From positions 4,650,001-4,714,000 of the forward strand of contig JAUTDP010000002.1 in assembly GCA_033439795.1 (NCBI GenBank): a stretch of DNA of 64,000 nucleotides, written 5' to 3'. The stretch's first letter is position 1. Each line of letters opens with the position of its first letter. A model generated the notes under the pieces. The model ran no database searches and was not told where the DNA came from. It worked only from the letters and a program-made list of their open reading frames with translations. Shown piece by piece: positions 1-11,800 of the stretch. The DNA is from Sordaria brevicollis (taxonomy: Eukaryota; Ascomycota; Sordariomycetes; Sordariales; Sordariaceae). Both the position numbers and the translations under genes were made by a program.

Positions 1-1765
1 TTTGCGATATGTCAAGGCTCCTGACTGGCAGCTGCCTGATGTCGAATCCGATGTTGTCGTCTTCGCCATTGTCGCCAGCAAGTCGGAACCGCGCAGTCAT
101 CGCAGCGATGGCAAGCCTCTGGCGGAGCGCGGCAAGTACATGGTCATCACCTTGTGTGATCTTCAGTACGAAGTGGAACTGTTCCTCTTTAACTCAGGGT
201 TCGACCGCTTCTGGAAGATTACACCTGGAACTATCCTCGCCATCTTGAATCCGACAATTATGGCGCCAAAACAGGGACAGGAAGCTACCGGCCGGTTTTC
301 GTTGGTGATCAACAGCGATGAGGATACCATTCTGGAGATTGGCAATGCGCGCGATTTGGGGTACTGCAAGAGTATCAAGAAGGACGGCATGCTGTGCAAG
401 AGCTGGGTGAACCTTCGTCGCACCGAGTACTGCGAGTTCCATACCAATGAGGCAGTGGACAAGTCGAGAAAGGGGAGGTATGAGTTGAACAATTCGTTCG
501 GGTTCGGAGAGAAATACAAACATAACTCCAGGATGCGCAAGGATGAAGAGCAGAGGAGGAAAGAGGAGGAAGAGCGGCTGAGAGGCAAATATGACCGATC
601 AACCGGTACTCGCTTCTTCATGGGCAGTACTGCCGCAGAGCTCATCGATGGCGGTGGCATGGCCGATCAAGCTGAGAGGAAAGAGGCTATCAAGCGAAGC
701 TTGGCGAGGAAGGAGAAGGAAGCTGAGATTGCAAGAAAACTGGGCGAAGTGGGTGGTGGTGCCGGAAGAGAGTATATGAGTCGAGCCGCCGGTGGTCTTC
801 GGGCAAGCTTTTCGTCAACCACTTCTGTACCCATGTCAGGATCAGCCTCCTTCTCTTCAGCCGCCGTATCAACGCCCATGTCGTCGCTGTCCGGCCATAG
901 CCAAAGCAACAGCATCAACGACCCGCTCGGTTTCGGCGGTAGACCTCGCTACGACCTCCAAGCTCTAGGCCTGCTCCGCAAAAAGGGCGAAGAACAGCCC
1001 AAGATCGACCTCGGTCCAGTCAAGAGGAAACGTCCCGAGTCTGCTTTGTCAAGCGAAAACAGCTTCAGCAAATCCAACTCCACCAGCTCCGCAACCATCA
1101 CTCCATCCAACTACGCCAGCAATACCAAAGCGCCCTCCCTAGGCTGGGGCTCCGGCCTCCGCGACAAGCTTTCAAGAATGAAAGAAGGCGAGAAACTGAA
1201 CTTGTCTCACCGCGCCAGCACCTCCAGCATGCGCGACCTCTCCAACTCCGCCACCACACCCGCCCTCACCAAATCCGCCACCATGGACTCAACAGGCCTC
1301 ACCCCAGCAATCAACCGCCTCTCTACCTCCTCTCGCGACTTCAACTTTACCAACTCCTCTTCCACCAATACAAGTAACCTCCCCAACCGTCCCTCCCCCG
1401 CCGTTCGCTTCTCCGGCACCTCCTCCTCCTCCTCCTCAAATCCCACCGCCCCCGCGCTAGCCAGTTCTCGCCTCCTAGGCGCCTCCGCCGCAGCTCGTCT
1501 CGCAGCAGCCAGAGCAGCGGCGGCGGCACAAGCAGCTGCTGCCGCCGAGGGTCACTCGCAAGGCGCCCAGCCGCCAGTGAGGAAGAAGACGAGGTTCGTG
1601 ACGGATAAGGGGATTAGAGAGGCGGGGAGAGATAGCTTGGGGTTGTCAGGATCTGGGTCTGGGTCTGGTGGGTTGTTGAGTGCGGCGCAGAAGGGTGGGA
1701 GGGGAAGGCAGGTGGTGGTGTTGAGTGAGGATGAGGATGATGATTTGATTATTGAGAGGCGATGA
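1..1765 (+). CDS. mcm10: Mcm10-like DNA replication factor, 5' end missing
   Basis: The frame is open from the window edge, so the start codon and N-terminus lie outside; it ends at TGA 1763-1765. The first ~115 visible residues (DVVVFAIVASKSEPR...KYMVITLCDL...ELFLFNSGFDRFWKITPG) resemble the Mcm10 OB-fold. A CCCH zinc-finger region follows (LGYCKSIKKDGMLCKSW, then RRTEYCEFH) and then a basic, Glu/Arg-rich helix. Mcm10 binds ssDNA and the CMG helicase and helps recruit polymerase alpha at origins. The C-terminal two thirds is Ser/Thr/Ala-rich and probably disordered, with an Ala-rich helix near residues 495-520 and an acidic end (SEDEDDD). No intron is needed in the visible part. The OB-fold plus zinc-finger order is diagnostic of the family. 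The symbol is the generic family name, not a confirmed locus name. Confidence 0.85.
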   Translation, partial: LRYVKAPDWQLPDVESDVVVFAIVASKSEPRSHRSDGKPLAERGKYMVITLCDLQYEVELFLFNSGFDRFWKITPGTILAILNPTIMAPKQGQEATGRFSLVINSDEDTILEIGNARDLGYCKSIKKDGMLCKSWVNLRRTEYCEFHTNEAVDKSRKGRYELNNSFGFGEKYKHNSRMRKDEEQRRKEEEERLRGKYDRSTGTRFFMGSTAAELIDGGGMADQAERKEAIKRSLARKEKEAEIARKLGEVGGGAGREYMSRAAGGLRASFSSTTSVPMSGSASFSSAAVSTPMSSLSGHSQSNSINDPLGFGGRPRYDLQALGLLRKKGEEQPKIDLGPVKRKRPESALSSENSFSKSNSTSSATITPSNYASNTKAPSLGWGSGLRDKLSRMKEGEKLNLSHRASTSSMRDLSNSATTPALTKSATMDSTGLTPAINRLSTSSRDFNFTNSSSTNTSNLPNRPSPAVRFSGTSSSSSSNPTAPALASSRLLGASAAARLAAARAAAAAQAAAAAEGHSQGAQPPVRKKTRFVTDKGIREAGRDSLGLSGSGSGSGGLLSAAQKGGRGRQVVVLSEDEDDDLIIERR

Positions 1766-2545
1766 TGGGGATTGGGTATAAGTAAGAGGTGGGTATAGTG
1801 GCTTAGGTGTGTGGCTTGAAGGCATCATAGGAATGTATGCATACGTTTGGGTGGTTGATATAAGGTTGAAGAAGTGGAATGTTTACATGTCTGTCTGGAT
1901 ACGGACCTGGCATTAGGTATCTCGGCTTGATTAACGGCTTGGTTACTGGCTGGCTGGAACCTGGATGAACTCTTGGGAAGGTGGTTTATAGACTGGACCT
2001 GGATGGATCGGACGGATGGTTTGGCTTTGGGGTTTCGAAACTTGGCATTGTGAATCTTTCTCTTGTATGATGAATTGAATGACTACAACACAAACATAAG
2101 GATACATAAGGACATAAGGATATACAACTTGGCGCAATGGATATGGCTTTTCTCTGCCTCTATCACACACTTGAAGTTCCCATGGCAGCTATTCAGAAAA
2201 TGAGCTCTCATCTACCATTCACTCACCTGAAGTCCTCTTGGTACCACCCATCATTCACTGAACTGAGCTTCACTTCACCGAAAACCACGAAACCCCACCA
2301 GTGCCCTTACTGTTATGTTCGTTCCATCTTCTCCACCATCGGTCGACCTTTTTCCATCTCTGCCTTGATTTTTCCGTCCAACTTGGATCAAAACAATCTA
2401 ATCTAGCTTTTCTTGCCGTGGTAGTCGAGGTGAGGTGGGAGGAGGGTATCGCAGCTTGAATGCATTGGCTGTAGACAGCTTGCGGGCCCCGGTCTCTTAG
2501 GCAGCACTTCTGAAGTGCATATTAACAACCAATCACAAAAAAGAA
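1766..2545. other. Intergenic region downstream of mcm10
   Basis: Probable 3' UTR of the Mcm10-like gene followed by the 5' flank of the tRNA. A GATGAT/TGG-rich stretch lies just after the stop. Only short, unconvincing open frames occur here, and I see no repeat or further RNA gene. Confidence 0.6.
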
Positions 2546-2617
2546 GCCCGCATGGCTCAGTGGTAGAGCGCATCACTAGTAATGATGAGGTCGTCAGTTC
2601 GATTCTGGCTGTGGGCA
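2546..2617 (+). tRNA. tRNA-Thr (anticodon AGT)
   Basis: The 72-nt cloverleaf can be folded by eye. The acceptor stem GCCCGCA pairs with TGTGGGC with one G-T wobble. The D-arm contains GGCTCAGTGGTAGAGC. The anticodon stem CATCA/TGATG encloses the loop CTAGTAA with anticodon AGT at 2578-2580. The T-arm has the standard TTCGATT loop. The discriminator base is A and CCA is not encoded, as expected in a eukaryote. There is no intron. A T5 run at about 2649-2653 may serve as the Pol III terminator. An identical gene lies at 36277-36348 on the other strand. Confidence 0.95.
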
Positions 2618-3372
2618 GTTTCCGAGAAAACCCATTTCTTTTGCTGTATTTTTGGGGGGCTCCACTCTGGTGAAGTTTCTCAACTCTTTATTTCTTTTTG
2701 CTATATATATGTGGTGCATCGTCCGTCATAAGTTTGCTGACGTCTCTGGTGGTGCAAATTCGGATGAAATGTTATGATCGGATGGGCTGGCTAGTTGAAG
2801 CTTTTTTGCGTTGGTTCTATAAGTTGGACGGCGAACAATTTCTACGGAAGGAATGAAGTATTCAGTGTCGAATATATCAAAAGGGGGTTGAGAACCTGTC
2901 GGTATCAGATATTAGGTTGATTTTACTACTTTGCCTATATCATTCTTACTATCTTAATCTAGTGACTTTTTCCATCCGACATTGGCTGGGCTAACATTGA
3001 ACTCTGCGCATATACCGAACAAACAACAACCAGGGAAGTGTACTTGAACAAACCAAGCCCGTAAACTCATACAATGCTATTACTCCAACAATATATCTCT
3101 AACCTAATTATTTTTCTTTCCTCCATTTGTATATAGCCTATCCCCTAACCGAACCGAACCGGACCTGACCTGAACCATGAGATCTTGTGTGTGCAGTGAA
3201 AAAAAAGCAATCCGCAAACGACAAACGCCTCGAGCAATGACCTATGACTGTAAGAAAAAGTGCCAATCCGAAACCATGCCATGCCATTTACCATTTCCAT
3301 ATCCGTCCGTCCCTGGGAGGTACCAAAACAGATGCTTCCTCTTAAAAACAAGTAGGAACCTCAGCCTCCTCC
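2618..3372. other. Intergenic region between tRNA-Thr and nst-1
   Basis: AT-moderate sequence that probably includes the 3' UTR of the minus-strand Sir2-type gene. No long open frame or repeat was recognised. Confidence 0.55.
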
Positions 3373-5664
3373 TCAGTCAGAAGAAGTAGAAACCCCACTA
3401 CTCCTTACCTCCTTCTTCTTTTGCTCCTTTTCCTTTTGGTCCATCGGACCCTTTCCCTTTCCGTCCTTCAACTTGCTTCCTTCTTTCTTACCCTCATTGA
3501 CAACCCCCTTCCCCTCCTTGAGGGCCATCTCCTTCAACTCCCTCTTCCTCTCCTTCTCCTGCTTCCTCTCCAACTTCTTGACTCTTTCCGCAGCAGCCTT
3601 CATATCCTCCTGCTCCCTCATCTCACGCTCCCTCTCTTCTCTTTTCCGGCGACGTTCCTCGCGGTTGGCCTCCCTTTGCTCTTTCGCTACCTCCTTCGGG
3701 GTATGATGGTGGGAATTGATTTCTGCCATGACCGTGGGTTTCGGCTCGGGCTTGATCTGCGTAAAGACGTGACGGGAGTTATACCCCTCTGCTAATTCTG
3801 TGCGAATCACCTGTCCCTCGGGGATCATTTCATGCTTCAAATCCCAGCCGGCGCGCTTGCAGAGTTCAGAAACGACAACGTCGCAGTCGCCGAGGAGGTC
3901 GATGTCAAAGTTTACGTGTGAGACCGGGGTGCGGGAGATGTAAATCTGCGGGATGTGTGGCGGCAAAAAGGGGACGACTTCGGAAACGGGGGCGACTTTG
4001 AGGGAGGTGCCGATTACGATGACCAGATCGACCAGGTCGCGATCGTGTTCCGTCAGGCGGGTGGAAAACTCATCCGGGAGGGCTTCGCCAAAGAAGGTGA
4101 TGTCGGGCTTCATAACCCCGCATCCCATGGTGTTGGAGCCGTGCTCGGACGAGTAATGGTCTGAAGAGAAGTTTCCGCCGTTGAGACCGCCGTGATCGAA
4201 TTCGGAATCCGAGTTGCTGTCGTACTCGCCCGGCTTGACGCGGCGCGGCTTCTTCTCGGTGCCGTCGCGGGCGAGCTTGCGCTTGCGCAACGAGTTGTTG
4301 GTCGTGCGGTTTCCCTGGGCGCACTTGCGGCAGCGCGGGATGCGGCCGGCTTTGATCTCGGGGAAGATGGATTCGCCGGGGACTTTGTAGCCGCACTTCA
4401 CGCAGGTGGCGGTGGCGAAGGAACCGTGGCATTGCACGAGCTTGTCCGGGCTGATGCCCGCTTTGGCTTCGAGATTGTCGATGTTTTGCGAGTAGTTGGT
4501 CAGCAGCTTGCCCTTTTGCTGGAGCAGGGCGATGAAGGCGTGCGTGGGCGAGAAGCGCTCCGTGTTGGGCAGGATGTCGCGCGCGACCGAGTAGAAGATG
4601 TTGGGGTCCTGGCGGAAAATGTTGATATCGAACACCTCCTGCGGATCGCTGAGACCTAAGTGCTCGAGTTTGGAGTAGAGACCGGTGCCCTTGGAACGGA
4701 AGTCGGGGATTCCGAGCGAGGTAGAGATACCGGCGCCCGTGAGGACGATGATGTTCTTGGACCGCTTGAGAAGCTCTACCGCGTCGTCGATGGTGTTATA
4801 TTTCATCAGCTTGGCCCGCTTCTGGATCTCACGGGTCATAGCCAGCATGAGAAGGCTGTAGTAGGCATCGTCGCCAGCTCCTTCCAGGAAGGCGGGTGGG
4901 CGGATGCCAAAGGCCGTAAGTAGCTTCTTGATGGAAATAACGCCTGCGTCCACGGTTCGCTGGACGAACACCTTGGGTCCGACCAGTCGAAGAAGTCGTC
5001 TATACTCGACCGCTTCCTCCGGAGTGCAAGCTTCAGGATCTGAGAAGCAATTCATGGTTAGCGTAAATTCTCGCTTAACAGCTTTTTGACCAACGGTTCC
5101 CAAGCACCCTCGCTCTTTCCGCCGCTTCCGAACGCGATCTTTTTATATCTTTTCAACGCCGCATCCATGTTCTTCTTCAGCTCGCGGAGCTGAAAGGAAA
5201 TCTCAAACCCATCCGTTTGCACCTCTGCAAAGCCATCAAAGGCTCGCCAGGACCACAAAACCCGCAAATTCGAGACTTGTGTGTCAAAGATGTGAAAACC
5301 TACCATCAGTAATCGGCCTGTCCTCCGTGATATCCTCCAGAATCTCCTCGAAAATGGACTCCGTCTCCCACGACTCATGAAGGTCGTTAACATGCTCCTC
5401 CAGCTCGTTGAGCTGCCTATGCGCAACCGGGTGGGCAATGTCCTCCTCCAAATCAGGGACGAGCACATTGTGCTTTTTGTCGTCGTAGTTGGCTACCTCC
5501 TTCATTTTGCTCGACCTTTTGGTATTGTTGCCGGTGTTGGATTGATAGGCACTACTGCCGCCGTGTTTGCTGGTGCCGCTGCCGCTTTTATGGCCACTGC
5601 TGCTACTACTGCCGCTGGCGGCGGCCCCTGCGCCGTTGACGACCCCGCGACGCGAGGGATCCAT
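3373..5664 (-). CDS. nst-1: Sir2-class NAD+-dependent protein deacetylase
   Basis: Class I sirtuin (Sir2/Hst1 type), acting on histones in telomeric and other silencing. Exon 1 is 5304-5664 ([11 protein letters not shown]...PITD); the simplest model joins it by a 264-bp intron (5040-5303; donor GTAGGT, branch GCTAAC, acceptor TTCTCAG) to exon 2 at 3373-5039, giving 675 aa. Visible motifs: a Sir2 N-terminal region ([24 protein letters not shown]), the NAD site [24 protein letters not shown], the catalytic His in QCHGSF, zinc Cys pairs CVKC and CRKC, then [10 protein letters not shown] and [16 protein letters not shown] ~45-residue basic/acidic insertion lies just after the second Cys pair. The C-terminal ~110 residues are a Lys/Glu-rich coiled region. 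An open, coding-like segment inside the intron (5108-5224) could be an extra exon. The symbol is the N. crassa name, recalled from family and neighbourhood. Confidence 0.88.
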
Positions 5665-8600
5665 CTTTATCTCTCGATTTCTGCGCTCTTTTTTTGGGCT
5701 TTTCTCGAAGTTTCAAGATTCAAGGCTTTCTAAAATGCCGCTTTGCGCCGAGTTGTTATGGAGGGCGTCGGTGAAAACAGCGATGGTGAAGGGGAAATGA
5801 GTTCAATGTAATTTTGTGTAGTTGTTGAGCGGTGAAGGCCCGAAACGGGGTGTGGGTTTTCGAGAGGAGAGTTAATGAGGTGAATAAGGCAGGGGTGGGT
5901 GCGTGTGTTGTGATTGTGGATGACGGGTGATGAGGTGGTCAAGTTAAGAACTCCTCAGTGAAGTTGGGTAGGTTTAGGTGACCGTAACCTGCGTCTGTGA
6001 GACTTGTGAGAAGTTGTGCGTGGTTGTTGCTGCTCTCAGCAAGGTCAAGTCACGATAGGTGACGAAGAGGTTGCCTAAATCGCAGTAGTCGTGACGCGCG
6101 CGGGTAGGCAGGCAGGCAGAAAGGGAAGATTAAGAGGGGACAAGCAGAATGGTAGTAGCGTCCGTCCTTATCCAGCCGTTTCCGTGTTGCGTGGTGGATG
6201 ATGGTGGTGGAAAAGTTAATGAAGCAGTTTCGTTGCTGAAAGGGAGAGCTTAGAAAAAAGGTGAAACTCTTTTCAAGGAGTTGCCCCAGTTCCCGGTTTG
6301 GTTGCCCTAGTAGAGAATCTTGAACGTGGTGCGCAAGTTCCGAGATACGACACCCTTGTGGAAGGGAAGTGGCAAAGAGACACCCAAGCCCAAGATAGAA
6401 AAGGGTGGTGATGAGGTTAGTGAAATGGGGGCCGCTAAGACCGTTGACGATCCGGATGGGCTCAATTAAAAGGGTTAAAACAGTTGAAAGTGGTGACAGT
6501 GCCAAAAGCCGGGAATATTAGGAAAGTGGTTGAAAACGCGCAATGGTGGTGGTGGTTGTCTTTTTTGCGCTGTCAAGGAAGAAAGTCGCCGACGACGAGA
6601 AGAACGGGTCTCCGGGAAATCTTGGGATGGCCGGCGGCGTTGAGGTAGGTGAGTGAACCGGAGGTCCCGCCTGTGCAAGGTTCGGTGCGTGGATGGAGGG
6701 GTAGGCCGACTTCGTTCGAAAAAAGTGGGAATAGAAGGAAGAAAAGAAGGGAGAGATTGAATTGAGGCCGGAGACTGGGAAGAGAAATAGAAAAAAAAGG
6801 GAGAAACAAATTGTGAATGAGCGCAATGAGACGAGACGATCGATTTAGGGACAACGGAAAGAGGAAGAAAGTGGATATCGAATCCCGTCGCCGTGTCTGG
6901 TCAGTGACGGGATGGCCTGTGAGGCCCAGACGGACAGCGAGTCCTGCCTGTTATGGTACCAAGCAACATCAATTGAAGAAAAGCCCTGCAATTTTGGCAT
7001 ATGCTGGTTCCTTCCAGTCTTCTCAAGAATGTGTGCTTGGATGATGAAGGTTTCAAATCCCACTGGGATGTGTCGAAATAGACAAAGAGGAAAGGTAGAG
7101 TAAAAATTGATAATTCATGCTGGCCTGCATGTGGTGCCATGCTTTGGTGGACGGTAGCGAGGTCGTGCACTAACACATCAACACTATCAATAGCCCTTGT
7201 CACTGTTAGTGCGGGGGTTCAAGCAAACCTAGCAACTAGTCTCGGTCTGTCAAGCCATTTCAACATAGGAAGAAGACAACCAGCCAAAGTGGCAATGGGA
7301 TCGATGGTTGAAGAAAAAGTTGAAGATTGGAAGAGCAAGGATTCCTTTTCGCCAGTCTGAGGGCTGGCTTAAATAATTATGTCGTGGTGTCAGTTGTTCC
7401 TGACCACACCGGGCATTGGGTAGAATAACCCAAGAGGCAAGAGGGCATTGCCATATATCAGGTACTTGAATGCTTTGAAAACGTGAAGAGCAACTCGGAA
7501 TACCTCCTCGACGAAAGCTTGAACTCAAACTTCCATTCCATGACACTCGAGTATTCAAACAGCCAATGTAATTCTCTCCTGCCCCATCCGGCCGGGAGAG
7601 GAATTGGATGTTTGCCGCTCGCAGCAGAACATCGAGTGAATTGGAACCGCGCAACCTAGCTTTTCATATGCAACCCTTTACTCGGCGGTGAATGGCTTCC
7701 GCAATACCTAGCATCACCAATTGTTGTCCAGCAACAATGCTGTCAGGCACTCGGCCGCAGTGGAGGTTTGGAATCTCTTCAAATGTCTTCCTGTCCGGGA
7801 CAGGAACTTCTGAAAAAGGATCCTCTTCAGTTATCGCAAAGAAAAGGCTTATCTTATCAATGCTGCTAGCGATCTAACAGCTGCTCTTTTGGCATCTGTA
7901 CATCTGATGCCAAACATCACAGTGTGACGTGACTCCTTCCTGTTGTTAGGTAACGATCTTCGATCCGGGAAAGTTTATGGCTTTAAAGTGTGATTTCATG
8001 ATTCTCTTCCATGTATCGAGGGGTGTTCTTCGGTGTGATTAACACATCGTGTTAGGGCTCTAACTGATTACGTCGGTCGAGAGACAGGCAGAGAGAAAAG
8101 TCATCTCACATCAAGACATCACCAAGACATTTAGGCTCGAGACTGTTTAATATTATGTTCATAGGTATTTCGCTTCTTAGAATACTCAAATCATGTATAA
8201 CAGAAATATGTACAACGAATGTCATGTAGGGGACAAAGGGTATGGGTATATGATCCAACGTCTCTTCTCTCTTTTATCTCATGTCCATCCATCCTCCTCT
8301 CGTTTCCTCTCGCTGTCCTCCTATTGCTCCTCCCACTCGGCATTAATAAACAAAACGTATGCATACCATGGAACATACTCGCTGGAGTTCATCTTCTTTC
8401 ACTCATACTCCAAGTCTCTCACATCCCTTCTTCTTCTTCCAAACAGTACATGAATATATCCAGCAAGATAATAACTTGCGTTGCATTGGTTGATTGAAAG
8501 GCATAAAACGCTTCCCTGGAGATTAAAACGCCGAGCTTGCAAAACAAAACGTCCCATAAAAACCAAGCGAGTGTTTTTGTTTAAACCGCTTCCTCCTCTC

Positions 8601-8824
8601 CCACCAAGCTGTCTCTGCTCTTTTTGAGTCGTTGGATGAAACACCGTTGTGTTACAACTAGTATTACAAACGTATTTGGATGGACGGAAAACGTAGTGAA
8701 GGTGTTATAACGAGAAAAAAAGGAAAGGTCAAACAAGTTGTGTTGTTTCTGTTGGTGCAAAATGGGGTATCTAAAATCCCTTCCCCCCGTTAACCGTCCA
8801 TTACTTCTTCAAAGATCCTGCCAC
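5665..8824. other. 3.2-kb interval between nst-1 start and nca-2 stop
   Basis: Both flanking genes read on the minus strand, so this holds the nst-1 promoter and 5' leader and the nca-2 3' UTR. Several open frames of 60-134 codons exist, for example 7250-7654 and 6518-6826 on the minus strand (the latter begins with a hydrophobic stretch). None shows recognisable domains or convincing splice structure, so I do not call a gene. Confidence 0.5.
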
Positions 8825-11800
8825 TTAGGCAGACTTATTCCCAGGCGGCTTGGGGACACTGAGAATGGGAACAGTCTGCTCCGCGCTGCCGCGGGGCACC
8901 TCGGGTGTCTCCTGCTCCTCGTTGATGGAAGGAGTGAGAGACCGCTGCGACTGCTGCACTTCAGACGACTCGGCATGTGGGCTCGACTTAGGAGGGAACA
9001 CGCCAAAATCAGAATCCGCGCGACGCTCAACAGGCGACGGCGCCCATCCACCGGCCACACTGCCAGCAATAATGCCAGTCATCACCATAGATGCACCGAG
9101 AGCGCTGTTGGACCTGGACCGTGTGCTTCTGCTCCGTCTCCTAGAGTCAGGTGTTGGTGGAGCGATCGAAGGCGTGGCGCCGGTACTATCCTGGCGAATC
9201 GGCGTCATGGGAACGTTGATCGAGTTAGACTTGGAGTTTGACCTGCTGTGGGAAGCGCTCCTCCTAGGCATGAAGGTCTCCCGAGGATGCTTCATGGCAA
9301 ACTTGAGGTTGTTGATACGTCCACCCTTGAACTGCTTGAGGAAGGCCAGCTCGTCCCTGACCTCGGCGAAAGCAGGCGGGAAGTACTCAAATCTCTCGTC
9401 ATCAGACACGGTCACGTCAGGTGTCTTGTGGGCCCTTCTCTTGATGTAGTCGGGCACCAAGCGCTCGACCAACGCGTCGGGGATGAGACGGATAATCATG
9501 CCGACAGGAATGGAGATGACACCCAAAATCAAAGCATAAGCCCACATGGCTCCGGTTTGCCTTGGGCTGGCAATGTTGAAGGCTTGCCCACCAACAAAGA
9601 CAATCAAGACTTGGCCGCCCATCATAATGGCGGAAATGCCCAAGAAAAACAGGTTCTTGGTGAGGCCTTCGAAAATGTTGAAGTTGTTGTCCAGACGACG
9701 GTTGCTATGAATGCAGTTAGTGACATGTTGCATGACAGTGAGGAGATCTATTACTTACTTCCACTGGTTGAAGATTTGCATCCACACGAAAGTGTTGAAG
9801 ACCAGAGTCTGGATCTGACCATCCGTAACATTCTCGTCGTAGTTGGGCAGAATGTCTTGCCTGCCGAAATAGATCAACAAGGTGATGAGAAGCTGGTAGA
9901 CGGCTTGACCAAGGATCATCTTCCACATTGTCGTCGAGATGATGCCGGAACCCCTGCGTTCGGGCTTCCGGTCCAAGACACTGTCCGAAGGAGGATCGGT
10001 GGCAAGCGCCAAAGCCGCAAGCGTATCCATGATCAGGTTAACCCACAGAAGCTGTACCGCAGTGAGGACAGACTCCTGGTTCTCGTTGGCAACAGCAGAG
10101 ATGAAGGTAAGGATGACGGCAGTAACGTTAACAGTAAGCTGGAACTGAAGGAAGCGCTTCACGGCGTCGTTGACAGCGCGACCCCACTTCAAGGCCTTGA
10201 CAATGGAGTTGAAGTTGTCGTCCATGAGAATGATAGCGGATGCTTCCTTGGCGACTTCAGTACCAGCGATACCCATCGAGAAACCGACATCGGCCATCTT
10301 CAAAGCAGGGGCATCATTGGTTCCGTCACCAGTAACAGCAACGATTTCGCCCATGTCCTTGAGCCGCTTGACCAGAATACGCTTGTCCTCGGGACTGGAA
10401 CGGGCAAGTACATGCAACCGGGGAATGATCTCTTCCTGCTTCGACTTGGTGAGGTTGCGGAACTCGGGGCCCTCCATAACAATACTGTTGGACTGGAGAA
10501 TGCCGCAGTCCTTGGCGATCGCTTCGGCAGTGATTTTGTTGTCACCAGTAACCATGCGGACAACGACTCCTGCCTTCTGGCACAGCCCGACGGCCTCGGG
10601 GACACCGGGGCGCAAAGGATCCTTGATGCCGACCATACCGACGAAGATCATCTGGTTGCAAATATCTTCAAACACGATTTCCTCCTTGTCCTCTCCGGCA
10701 CGGCGCGCCTTGGCAGGAGGCCACTGCGGGAAGTCCTTGTAGATGATACCAATGGTGCGCAACGAGTTTCTCGCGTATGTCTCGATGAGCTTCAAGACAG
10801 TCTCGCGGTTCTCGTTGGTCAAGGGGCCAGCAGTGGTGCCGTTAGAGGGGTCACGGAGAATCTGGGTGCACTTCTCGAGCATAATTTCGGAGGCACCTTT
10901 GACATAAAGACGTGCCCTGCCGTTGTCAAGCGCAACAACAACGCCCATGCACTTGCGTCCAGAGTCGAAGGGGATCAGATGCAGGACCTTGGCGTTAGCA
11001 CGCTCCTCAGCAATCGGGGCCATGGCAAGATGTTCCTTGGCAAACTCGAGAAGCGCGGTTTCGGTCTTGGAGCCAATAAAGGCTTTGACACCGTCAATTT
11101 CGCCCTCGAAAGCCGTGGAGTTGAGAGAGATAGACTTGAGAAGCAATTCCTTGACAGACGCATCGAGCGAGGCCACAACTTCCTTCGCGGTGAGGTCGGC
11201 CTCAGTGGGGCTGTCAGGAGTCTCGGGGTTAAGACCACCGGCAGAGCCAACGCCACCAAACCTATGGGTGGTTCCAAGGGTACCAGCGACGATTTGCATC
11301 TTGTTTTGTGTCAAAGTACCAGTCTTGTCCGAGCAAATAGTGGTGGCATTGCCCATGACTTCGCAAGCCTTGAGATGACGAACCAAGTTGTTGTCGCGCA
11401 ACATGCGGGTGGTGGCAAAGGCCAAAGCCAAGGTGACGGCAAGAGGCAAGCCTTCGGGGACGGCAACGACGATGATGGTGACAACGACAATGAAGATGTT
11501 CAAGAACTTTTGACCCTTTTCGGCGGAGGTCAAATCGTCCTTGGGAACTTGCTTGACCAGGAAGATGATGAAGAGGACGATGAAGAGCAAGAGACCAGCA
11601 GCACCTCCGAGCTTGGCGATATACTCGGCAATGACGTTCAACTTAGACTGGAGGGGAGTCATCTCGGGATCCTCGTCAAGCGCCATGAGGGTTCTGCCGT
11701 AACTCGAGTGAATGCCGGTAGAAGTAACGAGGAAGGTTCCCATACCCTCCATGACGCGAGCACCAGACTGAATAAAGGGGTCCATCTTCTTGAGGTTCTC

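Noticed and set aside
6518..6826. Minus-strand 102-codon frame with a hydrophobic start
   Set aside because: Looks like a signal peptide followed by low-complexity sequence; overlaps other equally long frames in the nst-1 upstream region and has no recognisable domain.
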